Positions 1 through 8,461 of a stretch of DNA of 64,000 nucleotides are shown in pieces (within the stretch, counting starts at the first letter, position 1; each line of letters begins with the position of its first letter). The notes beneath the pieces are model-generated. The model had not been told where the DNA came from. It saw nothing but the letters and a program-made list of their open reading frames with translations, and ran no database searches. The position numbers were made by a program, and so were the translations under genes. This DNA comes from Pedobacter zeaxanthinifaciens (GTDB lineage Bacteria; Bacteroidota; Bacteroidia; Sphingobacteriales; Sphingobacteriaceae): positions 434,001 through 498,000 of the forward strand of contig NZ_QMHP01000002.1 in assembly GCF_003313335.1 (NCBI RefSeq). Direction: 5' to 3'.

Positions 1-531
1 GCGGCGGCGCTCACCACCCGATAATACAGCAATTTTCGTTTCTGGATCAGGGCAGCGCAACGCATCCATAGCACGTTCTAGCTTATTGTCCAGTTCCCAA
101 GCATTGGTCGCATCAATTTTGTCTTGAAGCTCCCCTTGTCGCTGCATCAATTTATCCATTTTATCAGCATCAGAGTAGTTTTCTTCTAAACCAAACGCCT
201 CATTAATTGCTTCGTATTCTTTAAGTACAGCGGTAATTTCTGCAACACCTTCTTCTACCACTTCACGCACTGTTTTTTCTGGATCAAGTTCTGGCTCCTG
301 TGCTAAATAACCCACCGAATAACCAGGAGAAAACACCACTTCGCCTTGGATAGATTTATCTAAACCAGCAATAATTTTTAATAGGGATGATTTACCAGAT
401 CCGTTTAAACCTACAACGCCAATTTTGGCACCATAAAAGAAAGAAAGATAAATATTTTTTAAAACCTGTTTTTGTGGCGGGTAAATCTTGCTTACACCTG
501 CCATTGAAAAGATTATTTTTTCGTCTGACAT
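1..531 (-). CDS. ettA: Energy-dependent translational throttle protein EttA (ABC-F), 5' part
   Basis: This is the N-terminal 177 codons of an ABC-F ATPase; the gene runs off the left edge of the window. ABC-F proteins of the EttA type bind the ribosomal E site and gate the first elongation steps according to ATP/ADP state; they have two ABC domains and no membrane segments. Seen here: the N-terminus MSDEKIIFSMAGVSKIYPP, a Walker A motif (GLNGSGKSS) at about residues 40-48, a Q-loop region (YLAQEPEL), and the ABC signature LSGGERRR at the very edge of the window. The signature form and the spacing between Walker A and signature fit EttA better than the Uup or antibiotic-resistance branches. 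The ATG at 531-529 gives the usual EttA N-terminus. The upstream region holds two repeat elements rather than an operon partner. Confidence 0.93.
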   Translation of the reverse strand, partial: MSDEKIIFSMAGVSKIYPPQKQVLKNIYLSFFYGAKIGVVGLNGSGKSSLLKIIAGLDKSIQGEVVFSPGYSVGYLAQEPELDPEKTVREVVEEGVAEITAVLKEYEAINEAFGLEENYSDADKMDKLMQRQGELQDKIDATNAWELDNKLERAMDALRCPDPETKIAVLSGGERRR

Positions 532-651
532 GTTGAAATTTAGTTTGTGCAAAGATGCCATTTATTTTGGAAAAGTCCGAAAGATATAAGGGCTACGTCT
601 GAAGATATGGCTTATTGTAAATTTGTAGATTTTTAGAAAGGCAATTTGCAT

Positions 652-869
652 CCCTCTCTGTCCTGTGGACATCTCTCCCTTGGAGGGAGAGATCTGAATT
701 ATTGAAGTTTATGCAATTTGAGGGGAGTTTTCTTTTTAGCGTTTAAACCTGTGCTAATAGATAAAAATGCAATAAAAAAAACGCTTTGGTATAAGTGAAA
801 TTGAATAGGCTACTTGCTTACCCACTCGCTATTCTCTCCATTTGGGAGAGATGCCGAAGGCAGAGAGGG
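652..869. repeat. MITE-like palindromic element, copy A (218 bp)
   Basis: The ends are imperfect inverted repeats of about 26 bases: the left end begins CCCTCTCTG and the right end finishes CAGAGAGGG. Each end is itself able to fold (GCCnnnGGC followed by a CTCTCC/GGAGAG hairpin). The AT-rich core contains no open reading frame. A copy of the same length lies 48 bp further on and differs at only about ten positions by eye. No clear target-site duplication is visible. Confidence 0.8.
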
Positions 870-917
870 ATTTATTTTATCTAATATAAATAATTGAATG
901 CTTTGAAGGTTGTTTTA

Positions 918-1135
918 CCCTCTCTGTCCTGTGGACATCTCTCCCTAGGAGGGAGAGAGCGGAATTATTAAGGTTTCTGCAACTTGAGGGGAGTTTTCTT
1001 TTTAGCGTTTAAACCTGTGCTAATAGATAAAAATGCAATAAAAAAAACGCTTTGGTATAAGTGAAATTGAATAGGCTACTTGCTTACCCACTCGCTGTTC
1101 TCTCCCTTTGGGAGAGATGCCGAAGGCAGAGAGGG
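918..1135. repeat. MITE-like palindromic element, copy B (218 bp)
   Basis: This is a near-identical, same-orientation duplicate of the element at 652-869, with the same terminal inverted repeats and the same AT-rich core (for example the shared block ATAGATAAAAATGCAATAAA). It ends 41 bp beyond the 3' end of the convergently placed MocR gene, so it could also act as a hairpin terminator for that gene. It holds no coding potential. Confidence 0.8.
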
Positions 1136-1176
1136 ATTTACTTCATTATATCATAAATGCTTACAAGTTTTAAAGG

Positions 1177-2655
1177 TTAAGGCAGAGACGATAAATACTC
1201 GCCCATTATCTCCAAACTCTTTTCCATTTCTTCCATAGTTAAATGCCCAAAGCCTAATCTAATTGCAGTAAAATTTCTGTTTTGGTACAGGATGTTTTTG
1301 GGAATAAATAAACCCTTCTGCGTACAAAACTTAGCCATTTGCAATAAAGAAATTGGTGCTTGCCAGTTAAGCCACAATCCTAAACCGCCGCTAGGTTTGT
1401 TGAATTTCACCCTTTCTCCTAAGTGCTTAGCAATTAACTCGCAGCAATTATCTCGTCGTTCCATGTAAACTTTTAGGGATTTTTTCAGGTGTCTGTGGAT
1501 ATCTCCCTCAGCAATCATTTCCCCCAAAACCTGCTGCATAATTACATCTCCATGCCTATCCAACAAGCCAAGATATTTCTGCATCTCGCTAATCAAATTT
1601 TTGGGTGCAACTACAAAACCAGTACTAAACGAAGGAGCTAGCGATTTCCCGAAAGTGCCCGTATAAATTACCATGCCATTTAAATCTGCGCTAGCTAATG
1701 GCATAATGGTACTTTTCTCGTATTGGAAATCATAATCGTAATCATCTTCAATAATTACAAAGCCATATTCCTGAGCTAACTGTAATAATTTCACCCTTCG
1801 TTTTGCACTTAAAGTAACTGTGGTAGGGTAGTGGTGGTGCGGTGTAATATAAACAGCCTTAATTTTGGTAGATGTCAACTTTAGTTCCAACGCATCCACA
1901 TCAATCCCTTGCCCATCTACGGGTATCGTTTGTAAGTTTGCCTTTGCCGACTGGAAAATCATGTTAGCGGTAAACAAGCCTAATTCACCTACTATTACCA
2001 CATCTCCCGCCGAAATAATCAGCTGGGAAATGATGTAAAGACTCATTTCCGTACTTCTAGTAATCAGTAAATTATCTTTCGAAATATGTAAGCCCCTTGA
2101 ACTATTCAGGTAATTGCTCAACTGCTCCTTAAAATAAATAGACGCTTGGTTATTGCTCATTTTCTTTGCCGTACCCTTTCGCTTTAATGATGCACTATAC
2201 AAGCCAGAAAGTTGGTTGAACTGGGTTAATCGTACATCTGGCAAACCATCGTTCCATTGGTAGGTACAGTTACTTTCTTCAAACGGGTTGTCCAAAAGAT
2301 TGGATTGTTTAAAGCTGTAGCCAGTTTGTGTAGGGTAATTCCCTAAAGATACCAATGCATCATAAGGCCTTTCCACCATTTTGGTTTTATTGTCCATCAC
2401 AAATGCACCTTTGTTAGGTTCAATGGCAATCCAGCCTTGATGGTGCAAATCTTCATAAGCAGCAATTACCGTTTTTCTATGTAACGATAACAACTCGCTT
2501 AACTTCCTACTTCCAGGCATTTTAGCACCTGGAACTAAATATCCTCGTTGTATGGCATTGATGAGTTGTTGCGCCAACTGCAAATAAATAGGGGTTTTTG
2601 CCTCTCTATCTAGCGATATGAAACTTAAAAAAGGAATGTTAACCGGACTACTCAT
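1177..2655 (-). CDS. MocR-type GntR regulator with aminotransferase domain
   Basis: A 492-residue fusion of an N-terminal GntR winged-helix DNA-binding domain (about residues 20-88, with PIYLQLAQQL and RKTVIAAYEDL) to a fold-type-I aminotransferase-like domain (about 130-490). The PLP lysine lies in YTGTFGKSLAP (K337), and the cofactor-binding aspartate region is IIEDDYDYDF (302-310). In this family (PdxR, GabR, MocR) the aminotransferase domain senses PLP or an aldimine and controls a divergent target gene. It is divergently arranged from the TonB receptor starting at 2812, with 156 bp between them, so that receptor is the likely target. No pdx or gab genes are in view, so the ligand cannot be named. 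Confidence 0.9.
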   Translation of the reverse strand: MSSPVNIPFLSFISLDREAKTPIYLQLAQQLINAIQRGYLVPGAKMPGSRKLSELLSLHRKTVIAAYEDLHHQGWIAIEPNKGAFVMDNKTKMVERPYDALVSLGNYPTQTGYSFKQSNLLDNPFEESNCTYQWNDGLPDVRLTQFNQLSGLYSASLKRKGTAKKMSNNQASIYFKEQLSNYLNSSRGLHISKDNLLITRSTEMSLYIISQLIISAGDVVIVGELGLFTANMIFQSAKANLQTIPVDGQGIDVDALELKLTSTKIKAVYITPHHHYPTTVTLSAKRRVKLLQLAQEYGFVIIEDDYDYDFQYEKSTIMPLASADLNGMVIYTGTFGKSLAPSFSTGFVVAPKNLISEMQKYLGLLDRHGDVIMQQVLGEMIAEGDIHRHLKKSLKVYMERRDNCCELIAKHLGERVKFNKPSGGLGLWLNWQAPISLLQMAKFCTQKGLFIPKNILYQNRNFTAIRLGFGHLTMEEMEKSLEIMGEYLSSLP

Positions 2656-2811
2656 TTTGTTAAAACTGGACTATTGTAATGTTCCGGAAAGATACGAGTT
2701 TTGCGAAGAAATCTGGTAGGTGAAATTTTTAGTCGGAAAGTCCGAATTTGTTTTTAGGACGTGGCCTAAGACTCATGAACCAGTGAATCAACAAACATAA
2801 ATTTTTATAAC

Positions 2812-4683
2812 GTGAACAAGATATTACTACCGTTATTAACGCTCAGCTCAACTATCGCATTTGCTCAGCAGCAAGTAAAGCAAGACACTACTAAGCTCAA
2901 CGAAATTGTGATTTCTGAAAATAGGTTGCAAACCCCATTTAGCAAGCAAGCTAGAAACATCCAGTTAATCACAAAAGAACAAATTGCGGAAATGCCAGTA
3001 AAATCCATCAACGAAGCATTGAGTTTTATTGCGGGAGTTGACGTTAGGCAAAGGGGGCCTTTCGGTGCGCAAGCCGATATCAGCATTGATGGAGGTACAT
3101 TTGAGCAAACACTCATCTTACTTAATGGAGTTAAAATATCCGATGTGCAAACCGCACACCACTCCATGAATATTCCGGTGCCATTATCAGCTGTGGAGCG
3201 TATCGAAATAATCAAAGGCCCAGCGGCACGTATTTACGGCATCAATGCATTAACAGGCGCTATCAACATCATTACAAAAACTTCTGAAAGCCAAAGCATA
3301 GCTATTAATTTGCAAGCTGGAAGTTCTTTTGAAGACGAAGCTATGGGCGACGGTAGCGGTATTTACGGCGGTGCCTCGGCACAAGCTGCAATTAGGATGG
3401 CCGGAAAAAATAGCGGTCATTTGGTTGCTTTTGGCCTTAATGATTACAACGGACAGCGTTACAACAGTAGCACTTATGATTACAGGTTTTTTTATCAGGG
3501 AGATGTACTTCTTGATGATAAAAACAAGTTTAACTTCATGGCCGGCTATATTAGCAATGCATTTGGTGCAAGCGGATATTATGCAGCTCCAGGAGATAAG
3601 GAAGCATTTGAAATTGTAAAAACTGGATTGATTGCTTTGGGATCGGTACATCAGCTGAGTAAAAATTTCAGCTTGCGACCAAGGTTAAGCACCCGCTATA
3701 ACTGGGACGATTATCGCTATTTCCGTAACGATTTAACTCGGGCTAGATCGCTGCACCAAACCAAAGTATGGTCGGCCGAATTGAATAGTAGCTTAACTAC
3801 TTCCATTGGTGATTTTGGCTTCGGTTTGGAATCTCGTTCCGAAGATATTGAAAGTACCAACATTGGAGATAGAGAACGATATAACCACGGTGCTTACTTG
3901 GAATATAAAACGGAGGCGATAAAGAACTTGCTTCTGAATTTAGGTACTTATGTTAACTACAACACGCAGTACGGATGGCAAGCTTTTCCGGGGTTGGATG
4001 TTGCTTATCTTTTTGCGCCGAAATGGAAGTTTGCATTTAATGTGGGCTCAAGTCAACGCATTCCATCCTTTACTGATTTGTACTTGAACCAACGTCCGGG
4101 AAATATTGGCAATCCTAACTTGACCTCTGAAAATGCTTGGCAGTATGAAGTTTCCTTACAATACAAGGTGTCGAGTTTTCAGGTTCAAACTGGCTATTTT
4201 TATCGCAACATCAATGATTTTATTGATTGGGTGCGTAGCTCAAGCAGTGTGCCTTATCAACCGCAAAACTTTGGTAATAATAAAATTCAAGGTTTTAATG
4301 TAATGCTTGGTCAGTCGTTTAATGTTGGTGCAAAAAGTACCGTAACTTATCAGTTAAGCTACAACTATTTACATGCTGGAGAAATCAGCTACACCAATAA
4401 TGTGACTTCAAAGTATGTAGTAGAGAATTTAAAAAATCAGGCTTTGGGTAGGCTAACCTACAAAAATGGCAATTGGCAGTTGATGGCAGGTGGAAGATGG
4501 ATTGAAAGGGCCCTTAAAAATCCATATTTCGTTGGCGATTTGCGTTTGACCTACGGTAAAAGAAATTGGAACATATATACCGACGTTACCAATATTGGCA
4601 ATGCCAGCTATATTGAAGTTGCTGCGGTGCCGCTGCCAAAAAGATGGTTTGCTTTAGGTACCAACATCAGGTTTGATTTGTAA
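2812..4683 (+). CDS. TonB-dependent outer-membrane receptor
   Basis: A 623-residue receptor with a signal peptide (MNKILLPLLTLSSTIAFAQ), a plug domain at about 45-160 (KSINEALSFIAGVDVRQRG, ERIEIIKGPAARIYG, GAINIITK) and a C-terminal 22-strand barrel ending in an aromatic-type terminus (NIRFDL). It imports a scarce ligand across the outer membrane using TonB energy. It lacks the N-terminal carboxypeptidase-regulatory domain of SusC proteins, and its short length resembles vitamin or metal-complex receptors such as BtuB-like proteins. The start is GTG at 2812, chosen because it directly precedes the signal peptide. The substrate is unknown; the divergent MocR regulator hints at an amino compound or B6-related ligand, but no known riboswitch is seen upstream. 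Confidence 0.88.
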   Translation: MNKILLPLLTLSSTIAFAQQQVKQDTTKLNEIVISENRLQTPFSKQARNIQLITKEQIAEMPVKSINEALSFIAGVDVRQRGPFGAQADISIDGGTFEQTLILLNGVKISDVQTAHHSMNIPVPLSAVERIEIIKGPAARIYGINALTGAINIITKTSESQSIAINLQAGSSFEDEAMGDGSGIYGGASAQAAIRMAGKNSGHLVAFGLNDYNGQRYNSSTYDYRFFYQGDVLLDDKNKFNFMAGYISNAFGASGYYAAPGDKEAFEIVKTGLIALGSVHQLSKNFSLRPRLSTRYNWDDYRYFRNDLTRARSLHQTKVWSAELNSSLTTSIGDFGFGLESRSEDIESTNIGDRERYNHGAYLEYKTEAIKNLLLNLGTYVNYNTQYGWQAFPGLDVAYLFAPKWKFAFNVGSSQRIPSFTDLYLNQRPGNIGNPNLTSENAWQYEVSLQYKVSSFQVQTGYFYRNINDFIDWVRSSSSVPYQPQNFGNNKIQGFNVMLGQSFNVGAKSTVTYQLSYNYLHAGEISYTNNVTSKYVVENLKNQALGRLTYKNGNWQLMAGGRWIERALKNPYFVGDLRLTYGKRNWNIYTDVTNIGNASYIEVAAVPLPKRWFALGTNIRFDL

Positions 4684-5023
4684 AACGGAACTATTGTCCG
4701 CTAACGTATCATCTGCTAAAACATCATCAGCGATGGAATTATTCGCTGCTAACTCATTTTTTATAAGCGGAATAGTGTTGTTATTGCTATTCCGCTCATT
4801 TTTTTCTGCTTTTATAGTCCAAGAAAACATAATGAATAAAATATTTTTGATTGTCTGTTATTAGGCATAATCTGCATTTTTTCATTCTTGAAAATTTCGA
4901 GAATCTATTCCCATAATTGCCAAATATAGATTTCCTCCTAGCATCGGAATGACAAAACGCTTAAGAAATAGGCTTATTAGAAATTACGGACATTCAAAAA
5001 ATATAAGACTGAATCTTCGAGCG
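4684..5023. other. Intergenic region without a gene; one interspersed repeat
   Basis: Two convergent genes end here. Short open frames on the plus strand lack start context and homologous character and are taken as chance. At 4926-4957 lies one copy of an intergenic repeat (core CCTCCTAGCATCGGAATGAC) that recurs almost unchanged at 16181 and 16337. Confidence 0.6.
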
Positions 5024-5413
5024 TTACTGTGGGATTTGCTCTACCAAAATTTCCTTACCTGCCTTATCGTAATAAATGCAAGTCATTTGATTTATGCTGA
5101 TGATCCATTTTTCAATGCCGGTTGCAGCACACATTTTAATGAAGGTCAAATAGTCTGTTTTGCCCTGTTGATGCGCTAGTAACTCAGCTTTAAATTCATC
5201 AATGTTTGTTTCATCGGCAATAGCTAATGTTTCGTGTTTTTCAGGTACTTTGGCTGTGTGGTTATCAGCTCCATGGTAATCAATGTGACCATCACTCACA
5301 TAGGCCTCGTAATGTGTAACGCCCATTTGTTTGATTTCTCTAATATAAGACGGAAAATCTGCTCCTGATTTTACTTTGCTGTGTGCAGCTTTGATTTGTT
5401 CTACTGTAAACAT
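5024..5413 (-). CDS. DUF1398 family protein
   Basis: A 129-residue cytoplasmic protein whose whole length matches the DUF1398 (YbcV-like) family as I recognise it: MFTVEQIKAAHSKVKSGADF at the N-terminus, the conserved GVTHYEAYVSDG block at about 32-43, and the C-terminal GIEKWIISI...CIYYD segment. No signal peptide or membrane segment is present. The family's biochemical function is unknown. It lies 123 bp downstream of the AraC regulator on the same strand and could be co-transcribed with it. Confidence 0.85.
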   Translation of the reverse strand: MFTVEQIKAAHSKVKSGADFPSYIREIKQMGVTHYEAYVSDGHIDYHGADNHTAKVPEKHETLAIADETNIDEFKAELLAHQQGKTDYLTFIKMCAATGIEKWIISINQMTCIYYDKAGKEILVEQIPQ

Positions 5414-5536
5414 TTTTTGTTATCCTTTAAATTTGATTATTTGTAGTCACAAAATTGCCTCACCGGAATCATCATCCGTTGTAAAAAATCGTTTTTTTTA
5501 AAATTTTGATGTATGATAAAGTGATGCGCTTTGACG

Positions 5537-6301
5537 TTATAGCAGCCGTTTGAAGTTCTCTGGAGTATCGCCCGTAAATTGTTTGAAATCCTTAGTAAAG
5601 TGTGCCTGATCAAAAAAGTTGTTTTCATAACAAATTTCCGCCAAACTTTTGCCTTGGTTGAGCTGTGCCAATACAGAGTTTAAACGGACTATTGAAGCGA
5701 ATTTTTTTGCGGATATACCTACCACTTTTCTAAAACGCTTTTCAAACGGACTCTGACTTATACATAGTTTTTCGTTAAGTTCTTTAATTCTGATTGCTCC
5801 GTTGCTTTCGTAAATCATTTTTACTGCTGCGGTTACTAGTTGGTCGGTTGAAATTTGCTTAAGCTGCGACAGTAAAAAACTTTCCACTATTTTAATTCTT
5901 TTTACATCAGATGTAGTAGAAAGTAGCTGTTCTTCAACGCTTTTTACTTGGTTTTTATCGAAGATATCTTCTAAAGAAATGCTTAAATTAAACAATTCGT
6001 GAGCAGGATGAGACGCAAAATGAGTAAAGCCAATTTCAGTGAAAAAAACGAGAACCGTACCAATATGATCGGAGTTTTTGAAGATTTTATAGCTATCACT
6101 AACACCTGTAATACCTGCTGAAGACAGCTTGTTTTCAGTGCTGTCGCTAATTGTCGCCAATTTTCCACTGTACTGAAACCCGATAACTAAACCCGACGAA
6201 GGGAAAATTTTGTACTGGCCCGATAGTTCATTTTCCGATATGGCGTAATACTTAATGTAATCGCGTAATTGCAACGTCGGAAGATATTTATCGAATTTCA
6301 T
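5537..6301 (-). CDS. AraC family transcriptional regulator
   Basis: A 254-residue regulator. The N-terminal ~130 residues form a ligand-sensing domain of the type common in Bacteroidota AraC proteins (YLPTLQLRDYIKYYA, IFPSSGLVIGFQYSG). The C-terminal ~100 residues hold the two helix-turn-helix motifs (IRIKELNEKLCISQSPFEKRF and LAEICYENNFFDQAHFTKDFK) ending in the typical GDTPENFKR. It probably acts as an activator. The likely targets are the small genes next to it (DUF1398, DUF1801), but no operator is recognised. Confidence 0.9.
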   Translation of the reverse strand: MKFDKYLPTLQLRDYIKYYAISENELSGQYKIFPSSGLVIGFQYSGKLATISDSTENKLSSAGITGVSDSYKIFKNSDHIGTVLVFFTEIGFTHFASHPAHELFNLSISLEDIFDKNQVKSVEEQLLSTTSDVKRIKIVESFLLSQLKQISTDQLVTAAVKMIYESNGAIRIKELNEKLCISQSPFEKRFRKVVGISAKKFASIVRLNSVLAQLNQGKSLAEICYENNFFDQAHFTKDFKQFTGDTPENFKRLL

Positions 6302-6343
6302 TATGATTGGTTTAGGCTGACCTCGAATTCGTATAACTGATAG

Positions 6344-6799
6344 CTACTTCTTAAGTTTGCTTTCGTAAAGTTCAACCCATTGCTTTAAGCTCATTTTTTG
6401 CATTAATTCGCCAATAAGTTGGTAGGGGATATCTTCCGTTTTTTTAAATCGGATACAACTTTTACCCATATCAAGTTTCTGTTTGCTGTGTTTAGGGTAT
6501 GCTGCCACAAACCAGTCCATTAAACTTTGATCCATATAAATGCCCATGTGATAAAAGTTGATAGAGTTTTTTTGCGATGCCAAACCGGCAAAAGGTAGAG
6601 GTTCTATTGGCTTACAGTGATAGCCAACAGGATAAATGTGATGCGGTACAACGTAACCTAAACCGCCATAACTAATGCCAGCCTCAAAACCCTCAGGTAA
6701 ATTTTGCACAATGGTTTGATGTAATTTGTTAAAGGCTTCTGACCTATCTTGAGGAACATTTGCTAAAATTTCCTCAACTGTATTTCCTGTTGCTTTCAT
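6344..6799 (-). CDS. DUF1801 domain protein (YdhG-like)
   Basis: A 151-residue protein with the DUF1801/YdhG fold pattern: VEEILANVPQDRSEAFNKLHQ at the N-terminus, the central GISYGGLGYVVP segment, SINFYHMGIY at about 79-88 and the C-terminal IPYQLIGELMQKMSLKQWVELYES helix region. Proteins of this class are small and cytoplasmic; their biochemical role is unknown. It lies 42 bp upstream of the AraC gene on the same strand, so the two may form a transcription unit. A second DUF1801 protein is encoded at 15045-15434. Confidence 0.85.
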   Translation of the reverse strand: MKATGNTVEEILANVPQDRSEAFNKLHQTIVQNLPEGFEAGISYGGLGYVVPHHIYPVGYHCKPIEPLPFAGLASQKNSINFYHMGIYMDQSLMDWFVAAYPKHSKQKLDMGKSCIRFKKTEDIPYQLIGELMQKMSLKQWVELYESKLKK

Positions 6800-6848
6800 C
6801 CCTAAGCAATTAATGTAGGCGTTTAATTTAATGTTTATCAGCTAATTC

Positions 6849-6888
6849 AGGTCATTTAACCTCTGTGAATTTCTGTGTTAAATGACCT
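6849..6888. repeat. Perfect 12-bp inverted repeat (hairpin)
   Basis: AGGTCATTTAAC at 6849-6860 is exactly inverted as GTTAAATGACCT at 6877-6888, with a 16-base loop of the CTCTGTGAATTTCTGT type. It sits between two minus-strand genes and has no T-run, so it is not a standard intrinsic terminator. It could be an intergenic palindromic repeat or an operator. Confidence 0.6.
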
Positions 6889-6929
6889 AAATGTAGTTTT
6901 TTATTAGCAAAAAAGCAATTGATCTGCTT

Positions 6930-7319
6930 TTAGTTTGACTTTACAAAGTACTCCGTAGACTTCGCATCGTTCAAACTTTTGATATAGAAGTTTTGATCAC
7001 CATCTTTGCCTTTAGTGAAAGTCAATTTTGTTACGGTATTGTCTGCTGCCACTAGGGTTAAAGTGTCATTTTTTAAGGAAAATTTTCCTTTTTGTTTTGT
7101 GCTATCCCCAAGCGCAAATTCATAAGTTTCATCTGCATTAAACGTAATGTTTCTAATTGCGGCATGCGGCGTAAACCAATTTCCCGCTAATTCTTTAGGT
7201 ACGGTAGATGTGGCAACTTCTTCTGATTTAGCAACTTCTGTGGGAGCTTTTTCATTTTTAGGTTGGCTACATGCTGCTAAAGCAACAGCAATTGATAGCA
7301 TTGAAAAGATTTTTTTCAT
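6930..7319 (-). CDS. Small lipoprotein of unknown function
   Basis: A 129-residue protein with a lipoprotein signal (lipobox LAAC, cysteine at 17) and a short charged linker. A compact beta-rich domain from about 43 follows (AGNWFTPHAAIRNITFNADETYEF, KGKFSLKNDTLTL), with the GxW plus repeated beta-strand look of lipocalin-like domains common in Bacteroidota. It probably sits in the periplasmic leaflet or on the cell surface. It lies 14 bp downstream of the outer-membrane barrel gene 7334-8248 and is almost certainly co-transcribed with it. Its specific role is unknown. Confidence 0.75.
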   Translation of the reverse strand: MKKIFSMLSIAVALAACSQPKNEKAPTEVAKSEEVATSTVPKELAGNWFTPHAAIRNITFNADETYEFALGDSTKQKGKFSLKNDTLTLVAADNTVTKLTFTKGKDGDQNFYIKSLNDAKSTEYFVKSN

Positions 7320-7333
7320 GTGATAAGTGTTTT

Positions 7334-8248
7334 TTAAAATTTGATACTGTATTGAAAGTTAGCGACTAATTTTCTAGTTAAACCATCAGGTCGGGCATCT
7401 CTAACTACTAATGGCATGGCTAAACTAAGCTGAACGGACGACTTTCCATCCATTTTGTAATCTAAATACAAGTTGCTGTTGAGTGTTAGCCCTTTTGAAC
7501 CGTTTATTTCTTTTTTCAAGTTCATTTCATCGGTATAGGAATCATTTTTGAGATGATAAATTGGTAGGATGCTTGGCGTAACTGTAAATCTTGCATTAAC
7601 AGCTAGTGGATAGGAAGCTCTAAATAGCAAGTCGCCACTTCTTTGGAATTTGTTAGTTGACTGAAATGAGCGTAATTGAGCATTAGGCGTGTTAACTGCT
7701 AGAAAATGGTTGTTATTTTGGGTAATAGGTTGCTGTGCTGCGATTACAAATTGAAAAAGATTTGCTCGAAAGGCGAATCCTGCTAATACATCAATTGTGC
7801 CCAAGCTAGATTGGTAGTCCATCGGGAGGGCATAACCATCAACCATCTTGTTTGCTGAAGAGAACGGAATTTTTACGCCAATAGTTAGTTTTGAGCTAGC
7901 GCTAGTTTTATAATTAGCATTGAGAAAGAGATCAGACAGTCCGAATTTCTTCAATCCGTTTCCGCTTTGCGTAATGGAACTTATCTTAATGTTAAATCCC
8001 ATTTGGTTAGATAATTGATGACTAAATTCAATCAAACTGCCATAGGATTTAATTGAGTGATCGGCCTTGCCCCAAAAAGAACCAATTACAAGTTCGCTTT
8101 TGTACGATTTCAAGCTGTCGGTTGTGGTGGGTTTGAAATTACTTACGGTACACAAACCAGCGTCGCTACAGCCTTGAGCTTTGCTATTGTTATAAATTAA
8201 TACAAGAATTGTGGTTAACAATAAAATGTTTTTCGTTATGTTTTTCAT
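7334..8248 (-). CDS. Outer-membrane beta-barrel protein, unknown substrate
   Basis: A 304-residue exported protein: signal peptide MKNITKNILLLTTILVLIYNNSKAQ, a short N-terminal motif with two cysteines (GCSDAGLCT), then alternating amphipathic strands throughout and a terminal strand ending in F (LVANFQYSIKF), as expected for an outer-membrane barrel of about 12-14 strands. Similar proteins in Bacteroidota are annotated only as transporter-like or hypothetical. It is the first gene of a two-gene unit with the downstream lipoprotein. The cysteine motif could bind metal or form a disulfide; this is an inference. Confidence 0.7.
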   Translation of the reverse strand: MKNITKNILLLTTILVLIYNNSKAQGCSDAGLCTVSNFKPTTTDSLKSYKSELVIGSFWGKADHSIKSYGSLIEFSHQLSNQMGFNIKISSITQSGNGLKKFGLSDLFLNANYKTSASSKLTIGVKIPFSSANKMVDGYALPMDYQSSLGTIDVLAGFAFRANLFQFVIAAQQPITQNNNHFLAVNTPNAQLRSFQSTNKFQRSGDLLFRASYPLAVNARFTVTPSILPIYHLKNDSYTDEMNLKKEINGSKGLTLNSNLYLDYKMDGKSSVQLSLAMPLVVRDARPDGLTRKLVANFQYSIKF

Positions 8249-8461
8249 TGGTAAATGAGGTTAAACAGTTTTTAAAGCATATTTGAGATGACTGAAATAG
8301 TGATCTCACGCCTATCAAATATAATCGACTGATTTAACAAATTCAGAAATTTCCTACTCCAAAAATGTGTTTTAAATTGATGAAAAGTTGCTGTGTTCCT
8401 GTCTTTAGAAGTTGGACAGGAAAACAAGGAAGTAAGGATTTATGTTTTGAAAACCACCAAC

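Noticed and set aside
2656..2811. Cobalamin riboswitch upstream of the BtuB-sized receptor
   Set aside because: The conserved B12-box and related blocks are not present in the 156-bp leader, so no riboswitch is called.
3250..3651. 133-codon antisense frame within the TonB receptor gene
   Set aside because: It is a shadow of a strongly supported gene, with no start context and no recognisable protein features. The same applies to other antisense frames, such as 12410-12805 within valS and 60483-60839 within tldE.
4673..4864. 63-codon frame after the TonB receptor
   Set aside because: It starts inside the receptor's last codons, and its hydrophobic stretch follows from a T-rich intergenic sequence. 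No homologous character is recognised.
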